This document shows positions 24,874 to 31,846 of a DNA stretch of 43,828 nt, piece after piece. A program made the position numbers and the translations under genes. The notes beneath the pieces were generated by a model that saw nothing but the letters and a program-made list of their open reading frames with translations, searched no databases and was not told the DNA's origin. This DNA comes from DASUGM01 sp036274055 (GTDB lineage Bacteria > Acidobacteriota > Vicinamibacteria > Vicinamibacterales > SCN-69-37): assembly GCA_036274055.1 (NCBI GenBank), contig DASUGM010000343.1, forward strand, positions 1 to 43,828, in the 5' to 3' direction. Position 1 is the stretch's first letter, and each line of letters opens with the position of its first letter.

Positions 24874-24900
24874 GGGTTGGTCCCGTCTGTGATCGTGAAA

Positions 24901-25263
24901 TGAGTCAACAGCGCTTGTCACCAAGAGCCTTCAACATGAAGGACATGAAGAAAACAACTTCTTTTTGGAAACCCTTGCGAGAGGCGGCCTGAGAAAAGAA
25001 CACTCACTGTGTGGAGGCCATGAAGGAACCTCATCGCCTCGCGCAGGCTTTTCCAAAAAGCGTGAAATGAGTCACAGCGCTTGTCGCCAAAAAGCACACT
25101 CTTGCGAGAGGCGTCCTGAGAAAAGAACACTGATCTTCTTCATGCCCTCCATCAGAACCCACGGCTCGTCTCTCAAGACGTATCTCGCAAGGGTTTCAAA
25201 AAGAAGTGGCTCTTCTTCATGTCCTTCATGTTGAAGGCTTTTGTGACAGAAGCTTTTCACTCA
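24901..25263. repeat. Composite long palindromic element D (subfamily 3, nested)
   Basis: Fills most of the 395-nt gap between the amidohydrolase start and the MFS stop. Outer arms of about 90 nt pair: AGCCTTCAACATGAAGGACA near 24926 has its complement near 25235, and ACTTCTTTTTG and AACCCTTGCGAGA follow inward. The left end motif, preceded by CGTGAAA, recurs as a direct repeat at about 25068, followed again by a CTTGCGAGAGGCG segment and CCTGAGAAAAGAACACT. The left part also folds on itself (TTTTTGGAAA with TTTTCCAAAAA near 25050). It therefore looks like one palindrome inserted in or duplicated from another. No gene was found in the gap. Confidence 0.85.
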
Positions 25264-25268
25264 TCTCG

Positions 25269-26435
25269 CTACTCAAATCCAAGTTTCTTCTCCGCCACCA
25301 GAAAATACGGCAGCGCGATGCCCGCGACGATCGCCGCACACGCGAAGCCGGCGCGGAATCCGTAGACATGAATCACCCAGCCCATCAGCGAGGAACCGGT
25401 GCCGATCCCGGTGTCGAAGGCGGCGAGCATCGCGCCGAACGCGGCGCCGCGGCGCGACGGGGCGACGTGCTTCATCATGTAGGCCGAATAAGCGGGATGC
25501 ATCAGGCCGAAGCCGGCGCCGAACACCAGCGCGGCGACGAGGAACGAGATCTTGCCGAAGGCAAACGCCAGGATCAACAAGCCGATCGGCGGCGCGATGA
25601 TCGCGCGCGTCAGGACGTAGCGGTGGCCGAGGCGATCGACGATGCGCCCGATGGTGAGGCGTGAGACGAGAATCGCGATCGCCATCGCGATGAGGAAGAC
25701 GCTGCGCGGCGCGATCCCGAGGTCGTCGGCGAACAGCGCCGAGAAGCTGGTCAGGCTGCCGTAGCCGAACGAGATCATCGCCAGGCCGATCGACAGCGCC
25801 AGCACGCGCCATTCCACGCCCTTGCCGCTGCCGGGGTTGGCGGGATTCTGCGCGTCGGTCGCAGGCGTCGCGTGGTCGTCTGGTAATTGCAGCGCAATGA
25901 CGCCCATCGTCAGATTGAGCGCGGTCAGCTCTGCGCACAGCGTGAACCAGCCGTGCTTGTAGACCCAGAAGCCGATCGCCGGCGCGGCGCCCAGCGCGAG
26001 CACCGAGGCAAGCCCCCAGTAGCTCAGCCCCTCGGCGCGGCGGCTCTCCGGAATGATCGCGGTCATATAGGCGCTCGAGGCGGCGAGCAGGCCCGACCAG
26101 ATGAAGCCGTGGACGAAGACGACCACGAGCATCACCTTGTAGTTGCCGATGAACGCGTAGCTGGCGGTGAAGCCGGCGAGCAGGAAGCTGACGCCGATGA
26201 GCACGCGGCGATGACCGAGGCGATCGCTGAGCGACCCGGTCAGCGGCGCTGACAGCGCCGACGAGTAGGTCAGCAGGCCGAGAAACAGCCCGGCGACCGC
26301 GGTCGATCCGCCGAGGTCGAGGATCCGGTACGGCGCCGCCGGGAGCAGCTGAAACAGCGACACGAACACCGTGAAGCTGTAACCGAACATGAGGAAGAAG
26401 CGAGGTGTGAACAGGCGCGTCGGCAACGGACCCAT
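25269..26435 (-). CDS. Major facilitator superfamily transporter
   Basis: A 388-aa, 12-helix MFS transporter. The loop between helices 2 and 3 carries the A-motif GSLSDRLGHRRVLIG and the second half repeats it as GRIVDRLGHRYVLTR. A central hydrophilic loop (DDHATPATDAQNPANPGSGKG) separates the halves. Substrate not deducible; it resembles drug or small-metabolite exporters. The ATG at 26435 was chosen over a longer frame that would run into the divergent gene, from which it is only 20 nt away. Element D follows closely after its TAG stop. Confidence 0.87.
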   Translation of the reverse strand: MGPLPTRLFTPRFFLMFGYSFTVFVSLFQLLPAAPYRILDLGGSTAVAGLFLGLLTYSSALSAPLTGSLSDRLGHRRVLIGVSFLLAGFTASYAFIGNYKVMLVVVFVHGFIWSGLLAASSAYMTAIIPESRRAEGLSYWGLASVLALGAAPAIGFWVYKHGWFTLCAELTALNLTMGVIALQLPDDHATPATDAQNPANPGSGKGVEWRVLALSIGLAMISFGYGSLTSFSALFADDLGIAPRSVFLIAMAIAILVSRLTIGRIVDRLGHRYVLTRAIIAPPIGLLILAFAFGKISFLVAALVFGAGFGLMHPAYSAYMMKHVAPSRRGAAFGAMLAAFDTGIGTGSSLMGWVIHVYGFRAGFACAAIVAGIALPYFLVAEKKLGFE

Positions 26436-26455
26436 CAGTATAAGATCGCGGGTGC

Positions 26456-26953
26456 ATGTCCTCCCGACCGACCGCACTGTGGAAGTCCATGCCGCTCGAC
26501 AAACGCACGTCGGCGGCACTCGCCTTCTGGAACGACGAAGACTCGCCCGACATCGAGATGCAGCACGTCGAGGCGATGGCCTCGCTGGCGCGCCGGCTGA
26601 ACTTCCGCGCCAAGAGCATCCAGACGATGGCGGTCGACCGTCGCGCGAAGCACCTCGCGCAGATGGCCGACGTCTCGGAAGCGATCGCGTCGCGCGCGCT
26701 GATCGCCTATCACTTCGCCGATCAGCGGGCGGTGATGTCCGCGTTTCTCGACGCGCTCGGGATCGCCCACGAGAACGGGCTGATCAAGGAAGAGGACGTC
26801 GCCAAACCGGACCAGGCGAAGGTCGAAGCCGCGGTCGCCGCGGTCAAGGCGACGCATGACGCCGGCGACGTCGATCTCTATTTGAGGACGCTGGCGGCGC
26901 TCGATCCGGACACCTGGGCGGTCATCGACGCCGTCGTCCCGCCGATTACATAG
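26456..26953 (+). CDS. Uncharacterised 165-aa cytosolic helical protein
   Basis: Not recognised. No signal peptide or membrane segment. It is mostly helical, with acidic and basic patches: FWNDEDSPDIEMQHVEAMA, FRAKSIQTMAVDRRAKHLAQM, then a histidine-bearing RALIAYHFADQRAVM. A TAAGAT box lies 9 nt before the ATG and there is no Shine-Dalgarno. It is divergent from the MFS gene with 20 nt between start codons, so the two promoters must overlap and may be co-regulated. Codon usage and GC look like the neighbours. Confidence 0.75.
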   Translation: MSSRPTALWKSMPLDKRTSAALAFWNDEDSPDIEMQHVEAMASLARRLNFRAKSIQTMAVDRRAKHLAQMADVSEAIASRALIAYHFADQRAVMSAFLDALGIAHENGLIKEEDVAKPDQAKVEAAVAAVKATHDAGDVDLYLRTLAALDPDTWAVIDAVVPPIT

Positions 26954-26955
26954 AG

Positions 26956-26989
26956 GGACCGTTGCGCGGGCAACCCCGGTGCCCCGTCC
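26956..26989. repeat. REP-like mini-hairpin (copy 2)
   Basis: GGAC (26956-26959) pairs with GTCC (26986-26989); inside is GTTGC-GCGG-GCAAC (26961-26974), followed by CCCCGGTGCCCC. The same inner hairpin and CCCCGTC-type 3' side occur at 1-39. It lies just after a TAG stop. The rest of 26990-27056 shows only a TATCCT -10-like box and AGGAGG before the next gene. Confidence 0.45.
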
Positions 26990-27056
26990 TGCGAGGTACC
27001 GGTCTTGCTTGATCGACTGCTGGGATAGGCAAAGCGTCTTATCCTTGTAGGAGGCG

Positions 27057-27644
27057 ATGGCTCACGGCTCGCGGCTCACGGCTTACGCAACCGCTCTGAC
27101 GGCGACATTGGCGCTCGGTGCTGTGCCGCTGTACGCCCAGCAAGCGCCGCCGCCGCCCCCGAAGCCCGCGGCTGAATCGCCCGCCGCGCCACAGACTCCC
27201 TCGACGGCGCAGGGACAGCCCCCAGCGTTCCCGACCCAGGAAGAGATCGAGCGCATCAAGCAGGGACTCGCGCGGCCGGAGTTCAAGATTGACGACTCGA
27301 AGCTGCGCTTCTACGTCGAAGTCGTCGGCAAGTTTCCGACCTGGGTCGACATCGCCAAAGGCTACGACCTGCTCAACGGCCCGACCAAGCGCGGCAACCC
27401 GATGACGCACGCCGAATACCTCGGCCTGGTCACGCCGCGCGACATGATCAGTTCGGCCGGGATCAAACCGATCGAGTCGCTGCAGTTCGCGCTGGTGAAC
27501 TGGGCCGGCCAGGCGCTGATCAAGAAGGCGATCAAGGAATTCAGCCAGGCGCGCGACGAGCGCGAACTCCGCGAAATCCGCGAGCGCATCGATAAGGAAC
27601 TTGCCATCCTTACTGGCGCGGCGCCGGTCGTCGTCAAGAAGTAG
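27057..27644 (+). CDS. Exported Pro-rich protein, uncharacterised
   Basis: A 195-aa exported protein. Signal peptide about 1-27 (TALTATLALGAVPLYAQQ), a proline-rich linker 28-60 (APPPPPKPAAESPAAPQTP), then a compact helical domain 63-190 (TQEEIERIKQGL, RFYVEVVGKFPTWVDIAKGYDLL, ARDERELREIRERIDKEL). Family not recognised. AGGAGG is only 2 nt from the ATG, an unusually short distance, while TATCCT sits 11 nt upstream, so a very short or absent leader is possible. The giant octamer palindrome begins 11 nt after its stop. Confidence 0.75.
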   Translation: MAHGSRLTAYATALTATLALGAVPLYAQQAPPPPPKPAAESPAAPQTPSTAQGQPPAFPTQEEIERIKQGLARPEFKIDDSKLRFYVEVVGKFPTWVDIAKGYDLLNGPTKRGNPMTHAEYLGLVTPRDMISSAGIKPIESLQFALVNWAGQALIKKAIKEFSQARDERELREIRERIDKELAILTGAAPVVVKK

Positions 27645-27655
27645 CGGCGCCGCGC

Positions 27656-28131
27656 GCAGCAATTGCCGAATTGCCGTATCGAGGGCATTGCCGAATTGGA
27701 TTGCCTCGATTGGCCAATTGCCGCAATCAATGCCGCATTGCTGATTGCCGGATTGAACGCCTCACGGCGATTGCCGGATTGCCGGACCGCCGGATTGAAC
27801 GCTGGCGGCGATCGCCGCATTGCCGCATTGCCGCATTGCCGCATTGCCGCATTGCCGCATTGGACGCCTGACGGCGATCGCCAGATTGACGGATTGCGCG
27901 ACTGCCGGGATGCGCCTGTCGGTGTCCCGCGTGGATTCGGCAGTCCCGGCAGTCGGACAGTCCGGCAATCCGGCAATCCGGCAATCCGGCAATCACGAAA
28001 TCCGGCAATCCGGCAATCCGCGCTCTGCAATCCGGCAATCAAGGCAATTTGGCATTGATTGCGGCAATTGACCAATCGAAGCAATCCAATTCGGCAATGC
28101 CCTCGATACGGCAATCCGGCAATTGCCGCAG
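27656..28131. repeat. 476-bp palindrome built from ATTGCCGN octamers
   Basis: Occupies nearly the whole space between two convergent stop codons. The outer ~80 nt of each arm are almost perfect complements (CCGTATCGAGGGCATTGCC on the left matches the reverse of the right near 28100). The interior is tandem octamers: six exact GCCGCATT copies at 27814-27861 on the left, and four exact CCGGCAAT copies at 27962-27993 plus further copies at 28002-28017 and 28032-28039 on the right. The octamer phase leaves open frames on both strands; these are not believed to be genes. It ends directly against the TAG of the 2Fe-2S gene. Confidence 0.95.
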
Positions 28132-29079
28132 CTAGGCTTGTCTACTCAGAAACCCGTTCCACGGTGGAATGACGACCGAGACCGCTCCGAAGGCTTTGGC
28201 CTGGCAAGCGAGGCGAATGATCGGCCTTTCCTCCGTCGTATCGACGTAGCCGAACACCAGCATGCGCTTGCGCTCGTCGCGTTCGTTGACCGGCGAGAGC
28301 TTCTCGGCGCCGCCGAGCACGCCGACCCAGCAGGTGCCGCACGAAGCGGCGCGGCATTCCACCGGAATCGGGCCTTCGCCCGGCGTGCAGCGCGGATCGC
28401 GCGAGCGATGATCGCGCTGATCGCGTTTGGCCGCCGACGCGATCTCCTCGTCGTTGATGACGGTAAACGTCGCCGTCGGATCGGTTTCGTCGAACGTGAC
28501 CGTCCATTCCTTCCGGTTGCCGCGGAGGAAGCCGAGCATGCCCTGTGAGTCGTCGCGCGCGCGCGCCTTCAGCACCTGATGCGCGGACAATGCGCGAATC
28601 TCGTCGGGTAGATGGACGCCGCCGGGTGATGCGACCAGCGCATCGGGGCCGACCTGGCGCAGCGTCATCAACGCGACGGCACAGATCCCGATCAGGAACT
28701 CGCGATCGAGGCGCGCCGTCCGCGACGCCGCGTCGGCAATCGCGGTGACCAGCGCCGGCAGCGAATCAGGGAAGGGTCCGGTCGCATTCTGCACCGCCAG
28801 CTTCGCCTGCGGCCAGTAGCGGTGCGCGAACAGGAACTTGTGCGAAGTGTCGATCTGGTCGACCAGCCGCCAGCGGCCCTGCAGCCGCAACTGTCGCGCT
28901 ACCGCCACTTCGTCCTCGGCCGCCGCCATCGTCAGGTGCAGGCCGAGCGGGAAAAATGTAAACCAGATCTTCGTCGCGTCCTTATCGATCGGATGGACCG
29001 AGGCCGACAAGGTGTCTACGGCGGCGGCCCAGTCGGCGGGCGAATAGCGTGACAGGTGACTGTAGAGCGTCGATGACAT
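28132..29079 (-). CDS. 2Fe-2S ferredoxin-domain protein
   Basis: A 315-aa cytosolic protein. The N-terminal 190 residues are a largely helical domain of unknown role. The C-terminal about 120 residues are a plant-type [2Fe-2S] domain with C242-x4-C247-x2-C250 (ECRAASCGTC) and C292 (RLACQAKA). This gives an electron-transfer role, but the partner is not evident here. TACAAT lies 11 nt before the ATG, without a Shine-Dalgarno. The insertion between TFTVINDEE and the first Cys (AKRDQRDHRSRDPR) is longer than in simple ferredoxins. Confidence 0.83.
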   Translation of the reverse strand: MSSTLYSHLSRYSPADWAAAVDTLSASVHPIDKDATKIWFTFFPLGLHLTMAAAEDEVAVARQLRLQGRWRLVDQIDTSHKFLFAHRYWPQAKLAVQNATGPFPDSLPALVTAIADAASRTARLDREFLIGICAVALMTLRQVGPDALVASPGGVHLPDEIRALSAHQVLKARARDDSQGMLGFLRGNRKEWTVTFDETDPTATFTVINDEEIASAAKRDQRDHRSRDPRCTPGEGPIPVECRAASCGTCWVGVLGGAEKLSPVNERDERKRMLVFGYVDTTEERPIIRLACQAKAFGAVSVVIPPWNGFLSRQA

Positions 29080-29114
29080 GCGTGGGGGACATTGTAGTCA
29101 ATAGCCGGCAGAGC

Positions 29115-29249
29115 TGAGTAAAAAGCGCTTGCCACGAGCTGATCACAGGGAGAAGGCCGAGAAAACCAATAGAAACTCTGCCGAGTTTTTCTACCGCTCT
29201 TCTCGGTCTTCTCCCTGTTGAATCGCTCGTGGCATGCGCACTTCACTCA
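29115..29249. repeat. Long palindromic element E (subfamily 1)
   Basis: Arms of about 60 nt. The left arm begins TGAGTAAAAAGCGCTTGCC; the right in reverse begins TGAGTGAAGTGCGCATGCC. ACGAGC, CAGGGAGAAG and CCGAGAA blocks pair. The ADOP gene upstream ends CTG CGA GAT GAG TGA, so its last codons and stop are part of the repeat end. Sequence similarity with element A is clear across CACAGGGAGAAGGCCGAGAA. Confidence 0.88.
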
Positions 29250-31843
29250 TCTCGCAGGAGCGTCACGGGACTGACCCGCATGGCCGTGCTCGCCGGCCGC
29301 CATGCCGCCGCCATCGTTGTCGCCGCCAGCAGCCCGACGACGAGCGTCCAGCTGAGTGGATCGCTGGCGCGCACGCCGTACTCGAACGTGGCCAGCGCGC
29401 GGCTGAGCACCCACGCGCCGCCGACGCCGAGCGCGACGCCGATGACCGCGACCGTCGCGCCGTCACGCAGCACCAGCGTCCGGATCGCGCCCGGCGACGC
29501 CCCGAGCGCGCTGCGAATGCCGAACTCCCGACGGCGTCGGCCGACCGCATACGTGAGCACGCCGAACAGCCCGGCGGCGGCGGCGGTCATGGCGATCGCC
29601 GCGAATGCAAACGCGAGCGCCGCGGCGGCGCGCGGACGCGAGAGCTGCTCCGAGTAGGCGTCGTCGAGCGCCGCGACCCTGGACACTTCGACTGCCGCGC
29701 TGGAGGCGACGATCTGCTGTCGCACGCGAGCGATGTCCGGGCATGCGCTGTCGCAGCGGATGTTGAGGCCGAAGTATCCGCGCGGCCGGAAGGTGCGGTA
29801 GAACTCCGGGTTGTCGCGGCGAGAGTCGATCGACGGATTCCTGATCTCGCGCACGACGCCGACGACCTTCAGGGTCGACTTGAAGTAGTTGAACGTGTGG
29901 CCGACGGGATCGATGCCCGGCCAGAGAACGCCGGCGAGTCGTTCGCCGACGATGATTTCGTCGGCGTCGCCCGGCTGGAAGGTCCGGCCGCGAAGGAGCG
30001 GAATATCGTAGAGCTCGAAAAAGTCGTTGCCGACCTCATAGCTCTCGATGGTCAGGTGCACAGGTTCCCTGAGGACGTCGGAGGTCCAGTCGTCGACCGA
30101 AAACGCGCCGCCTCCTGGTGGGATGCCGTACGATGTCGCGACCGACCGCACCCCGGGCATTGTCCGCACGCTGTCACCGACTGCGGCGGCGACGACCGAC
30201 CGCGCCGCCGCATCAGGACCCGAGACGTTAACCCAGGCGACGAGCACGCCGTCCGTCCTCAAGCCGCGATCGACGTGCGAGAGATTGATGAACGATCGCA
30301 CGAGCACCGCCGCGCCGAGCAGCAGCGCGCACGCCAGCGCCACCTCGCCGACGATCAGAACGCGCAGCAGCCGCCGCGCTGCGACGCTTTCGGTGCCGCC
30401 TCGTTCGACCGCGCGCATCGACGTTGCCGACGCGACCCGGGTCCCGAGCCAGGCGGGCACCACGCCGGACAGGAGCGTGGTCGAGAGCGCGACGATCGTG
30501 CCGACCGCCAGCGCTCGCAGGTCAAGGTCGATCGGATTGAGGGTGCGCAACAGGTAGGCGTCCGGCAGATACGCCCGCGTCGTCGCCACCAGCGTCCAGG
30601 CGAGGGCGACTCCGGCGAGCGCGCCGAGGCCGCCGATCATCAGCTGCTCGATGATCGACTGGCGCAGCAGGCGGAGCCGCGACGCGCCGAGCGCGGAGCA
30701 CATGCTGAATTCGCGGCGGCGCGAGGCGAGCCGCGCCAGGAGCAGACTGCTGACGTTCGCGCACAGGATCAGACAGACCAGAAGGACGCCGCCGGCGAGC
30801 ATCGGCACGGCGCGCTTCGCGTACTCGTCGAGCCGGAAGCCGGCGAGCGGATAGCTGATGATCCGCAGCTTGGCGGTCGCGGCGTCGACTTCGTGCGCGG
30901 TGTCGGTGCCGATTCGCTCGGCATCGACGCGCGGAACGCCCTGTGCCCAGCGCACGTACGGCTGCGGCAGCAGCGTCGCACGCGCCGGCGGCAGCGCGAA
31001 GTAGTCGATCGGCCGCCACACTTGCGTGTCCCACGAGGGGAACCGCACGTTGGCCGGCAGGACGCCGACGATCAATACCGACTCCTTGTCGATCGTGACG
31101 CGGCGCCCGATGATCGAACGATCGCCGCGAAAGACCGCGCGCCACAGGCCCTCGGAGATCACCGCGATGTCGTCGGTGCCGGCGCGGCCGTCGCCGTCAT
31201 GGAACAGCCGGCCCTCGAGCGGACGCGAGCCGAGCATGTCGAACAGCCCGGGCGACACGAACGCGCTCACCCGCGCCGCCAGTTGACCCTCGTAATCGAT
31301 GAGCACGTTCGATGTGCTCAGACCCTCCACCGCTTCGAAGGCCGGGCTCGACTTCCAGGCGCGAAACAGCGGCACCGAAATCACCGTCCGCCCGCCGCGA
31401 TCGGTGCCCATGTAAATCTGCGCCAGTTGCTCGGGGTTCTTGAACGGCACCGGCCGCAGCAGCAACGCATCGACGACAGTGAACATTGTCGTCGCCATGC
31501 CGATGCCGAGGCCGAGCATCGCGGCGATGCCGAGCACGAGTTTGGGATTGACGACGAGCCGGCGCCAGGCGTGACGAACATCATCAATCAGCACGATCGG
31601 TTTCCTTCCCCGGGGTGGCCGCGGCGGCGCGCCGCCGGTGATCGCGATCGATCGTCGGACCGCACGTGCGGCCGATCTCCTGGCAACGTCGGCGGATTCG
31701 GCGCCGACGGTCGCCATCAGCGAGGCGAAGCCGCCGCGCGCGTAGGCCGCGCGGCAGACATCCGCGAAGGTCGACTCGAACTCGGCCCGACGTTCCGGGG
31801 CCACGGACCACCGAGCCAATACCCGTCCGACGCACTCCTTCAT
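29243..31843 (-). CDS. ADOP-type duplicated permease (2)
   Basis: An 866-aa duplicated FtsX/MacB-type permease. The soluble N-extension (1-80) includes a basic PRPPRGRKP segment. The first helix follows at about 100-120 (LVLGIAAMLGLGIGMATTMFTVV), then a MacB-PCD-like periplasmic domain, three helices with LVCLILCANVSSLLLARLASRRREFSM at about 385-410, a second periplasmic domain, and a final three-helix unit ending in VSPVTLLRDE. No ATP-binding partner is near. It follows ADOP 3 by 3 nt in the PadR operon. The last two residues (Asp-Glu) and the stop come from element E's conserved end. Confidence 0.88.
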   Translation of the reverse strand: MKECVGRVLARWSVAPERRAEFESTFADVCRAAYARGGFASLMATVGAESADVARRSAARAVRRSIAITGGAPPRPPRGRKPIVLIDDVRHAWRRLVVNPKLVLGIAAMLGLGIGMATTMFTVVDALLLRPVPFKNPEQLAQIYMGTDRGGRTVISVPLFRAWKSSPAFEAVEGLSTSNVLIDYEGQLAARVSAFVSPGLFDMLGSRPLEGRLFHDGDGRAGTDDIAVISEGLWRAVFRGDRSIIGRRVTIDKESVLIVGVLPANVRFPSWDTQVWRPIDYFALPPARATLLPQPYVRWAQGVPRVDAERIGTDTAHEVDAATAKLRIISYPLAGFRLDEYAKRAVPMLAGGVLLVCLILCANVSSLLLARLASRRREFSMCSALGASRLRLLRQSIIEQLMIGGLGALAGVALAWTLVATTRAYLPDAYLLRTLNPIDLDLRALAVGTIVALSTTLLSGVVPAWLGTRVASATSMRAVERGGTESVAARRLLRVLIVGEVALACALLLGAAVLVRSFINLSHVDRGLRTDGVLVAWVNVSGPDAAARSVVAAAVGDSVRTMPGVRSVATSYGIPPGGGAFSVDDWTSDVLREPVHLTIESYEVGNDFFELYDIPLLRGRTFQPGDADEIIVGERLAGVLWPGIDPVGHTFNYFKSTLKVVGVVREIRNPSIDSRRDNPEFYRTFRPRGYFGLNIRCDSACPDIARVRQQIVASSAAVEVSRVAALDDAYSEQLSRPRAAAALAFAFAAIAMTAAAAGLFGVLTYAVGRRRREFGIRSALGASPGAIRTLVLRDGATVAVIGVALGVGGAWVLSRALATFEYGVRASDPLSWTLVVGLLAATTMAAAWRPASTAMRVSPVTLLRDE

Positions 31844-31846
31844 GTC

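Noticed and set aside
25072..25260. Small genes in the gap between the amidohydrolase and MFS genes
   Set aside because: Open frames there lie wholly inside the arms of palindrome D and differ between its partial copies.
27814..27993. CRISPR array
   Set aside because: The repeats are contiguous octamers without unique spacers and there are no cas genes.
27663..28114. Open frames on both strands within the octamer region, encoding repeats such as CRIAALPH
   Set aside because: An octamer period with no stop in phase gives open frames on both strands automatically. The sequence is a palindrome between two stop codons and has no start signals.
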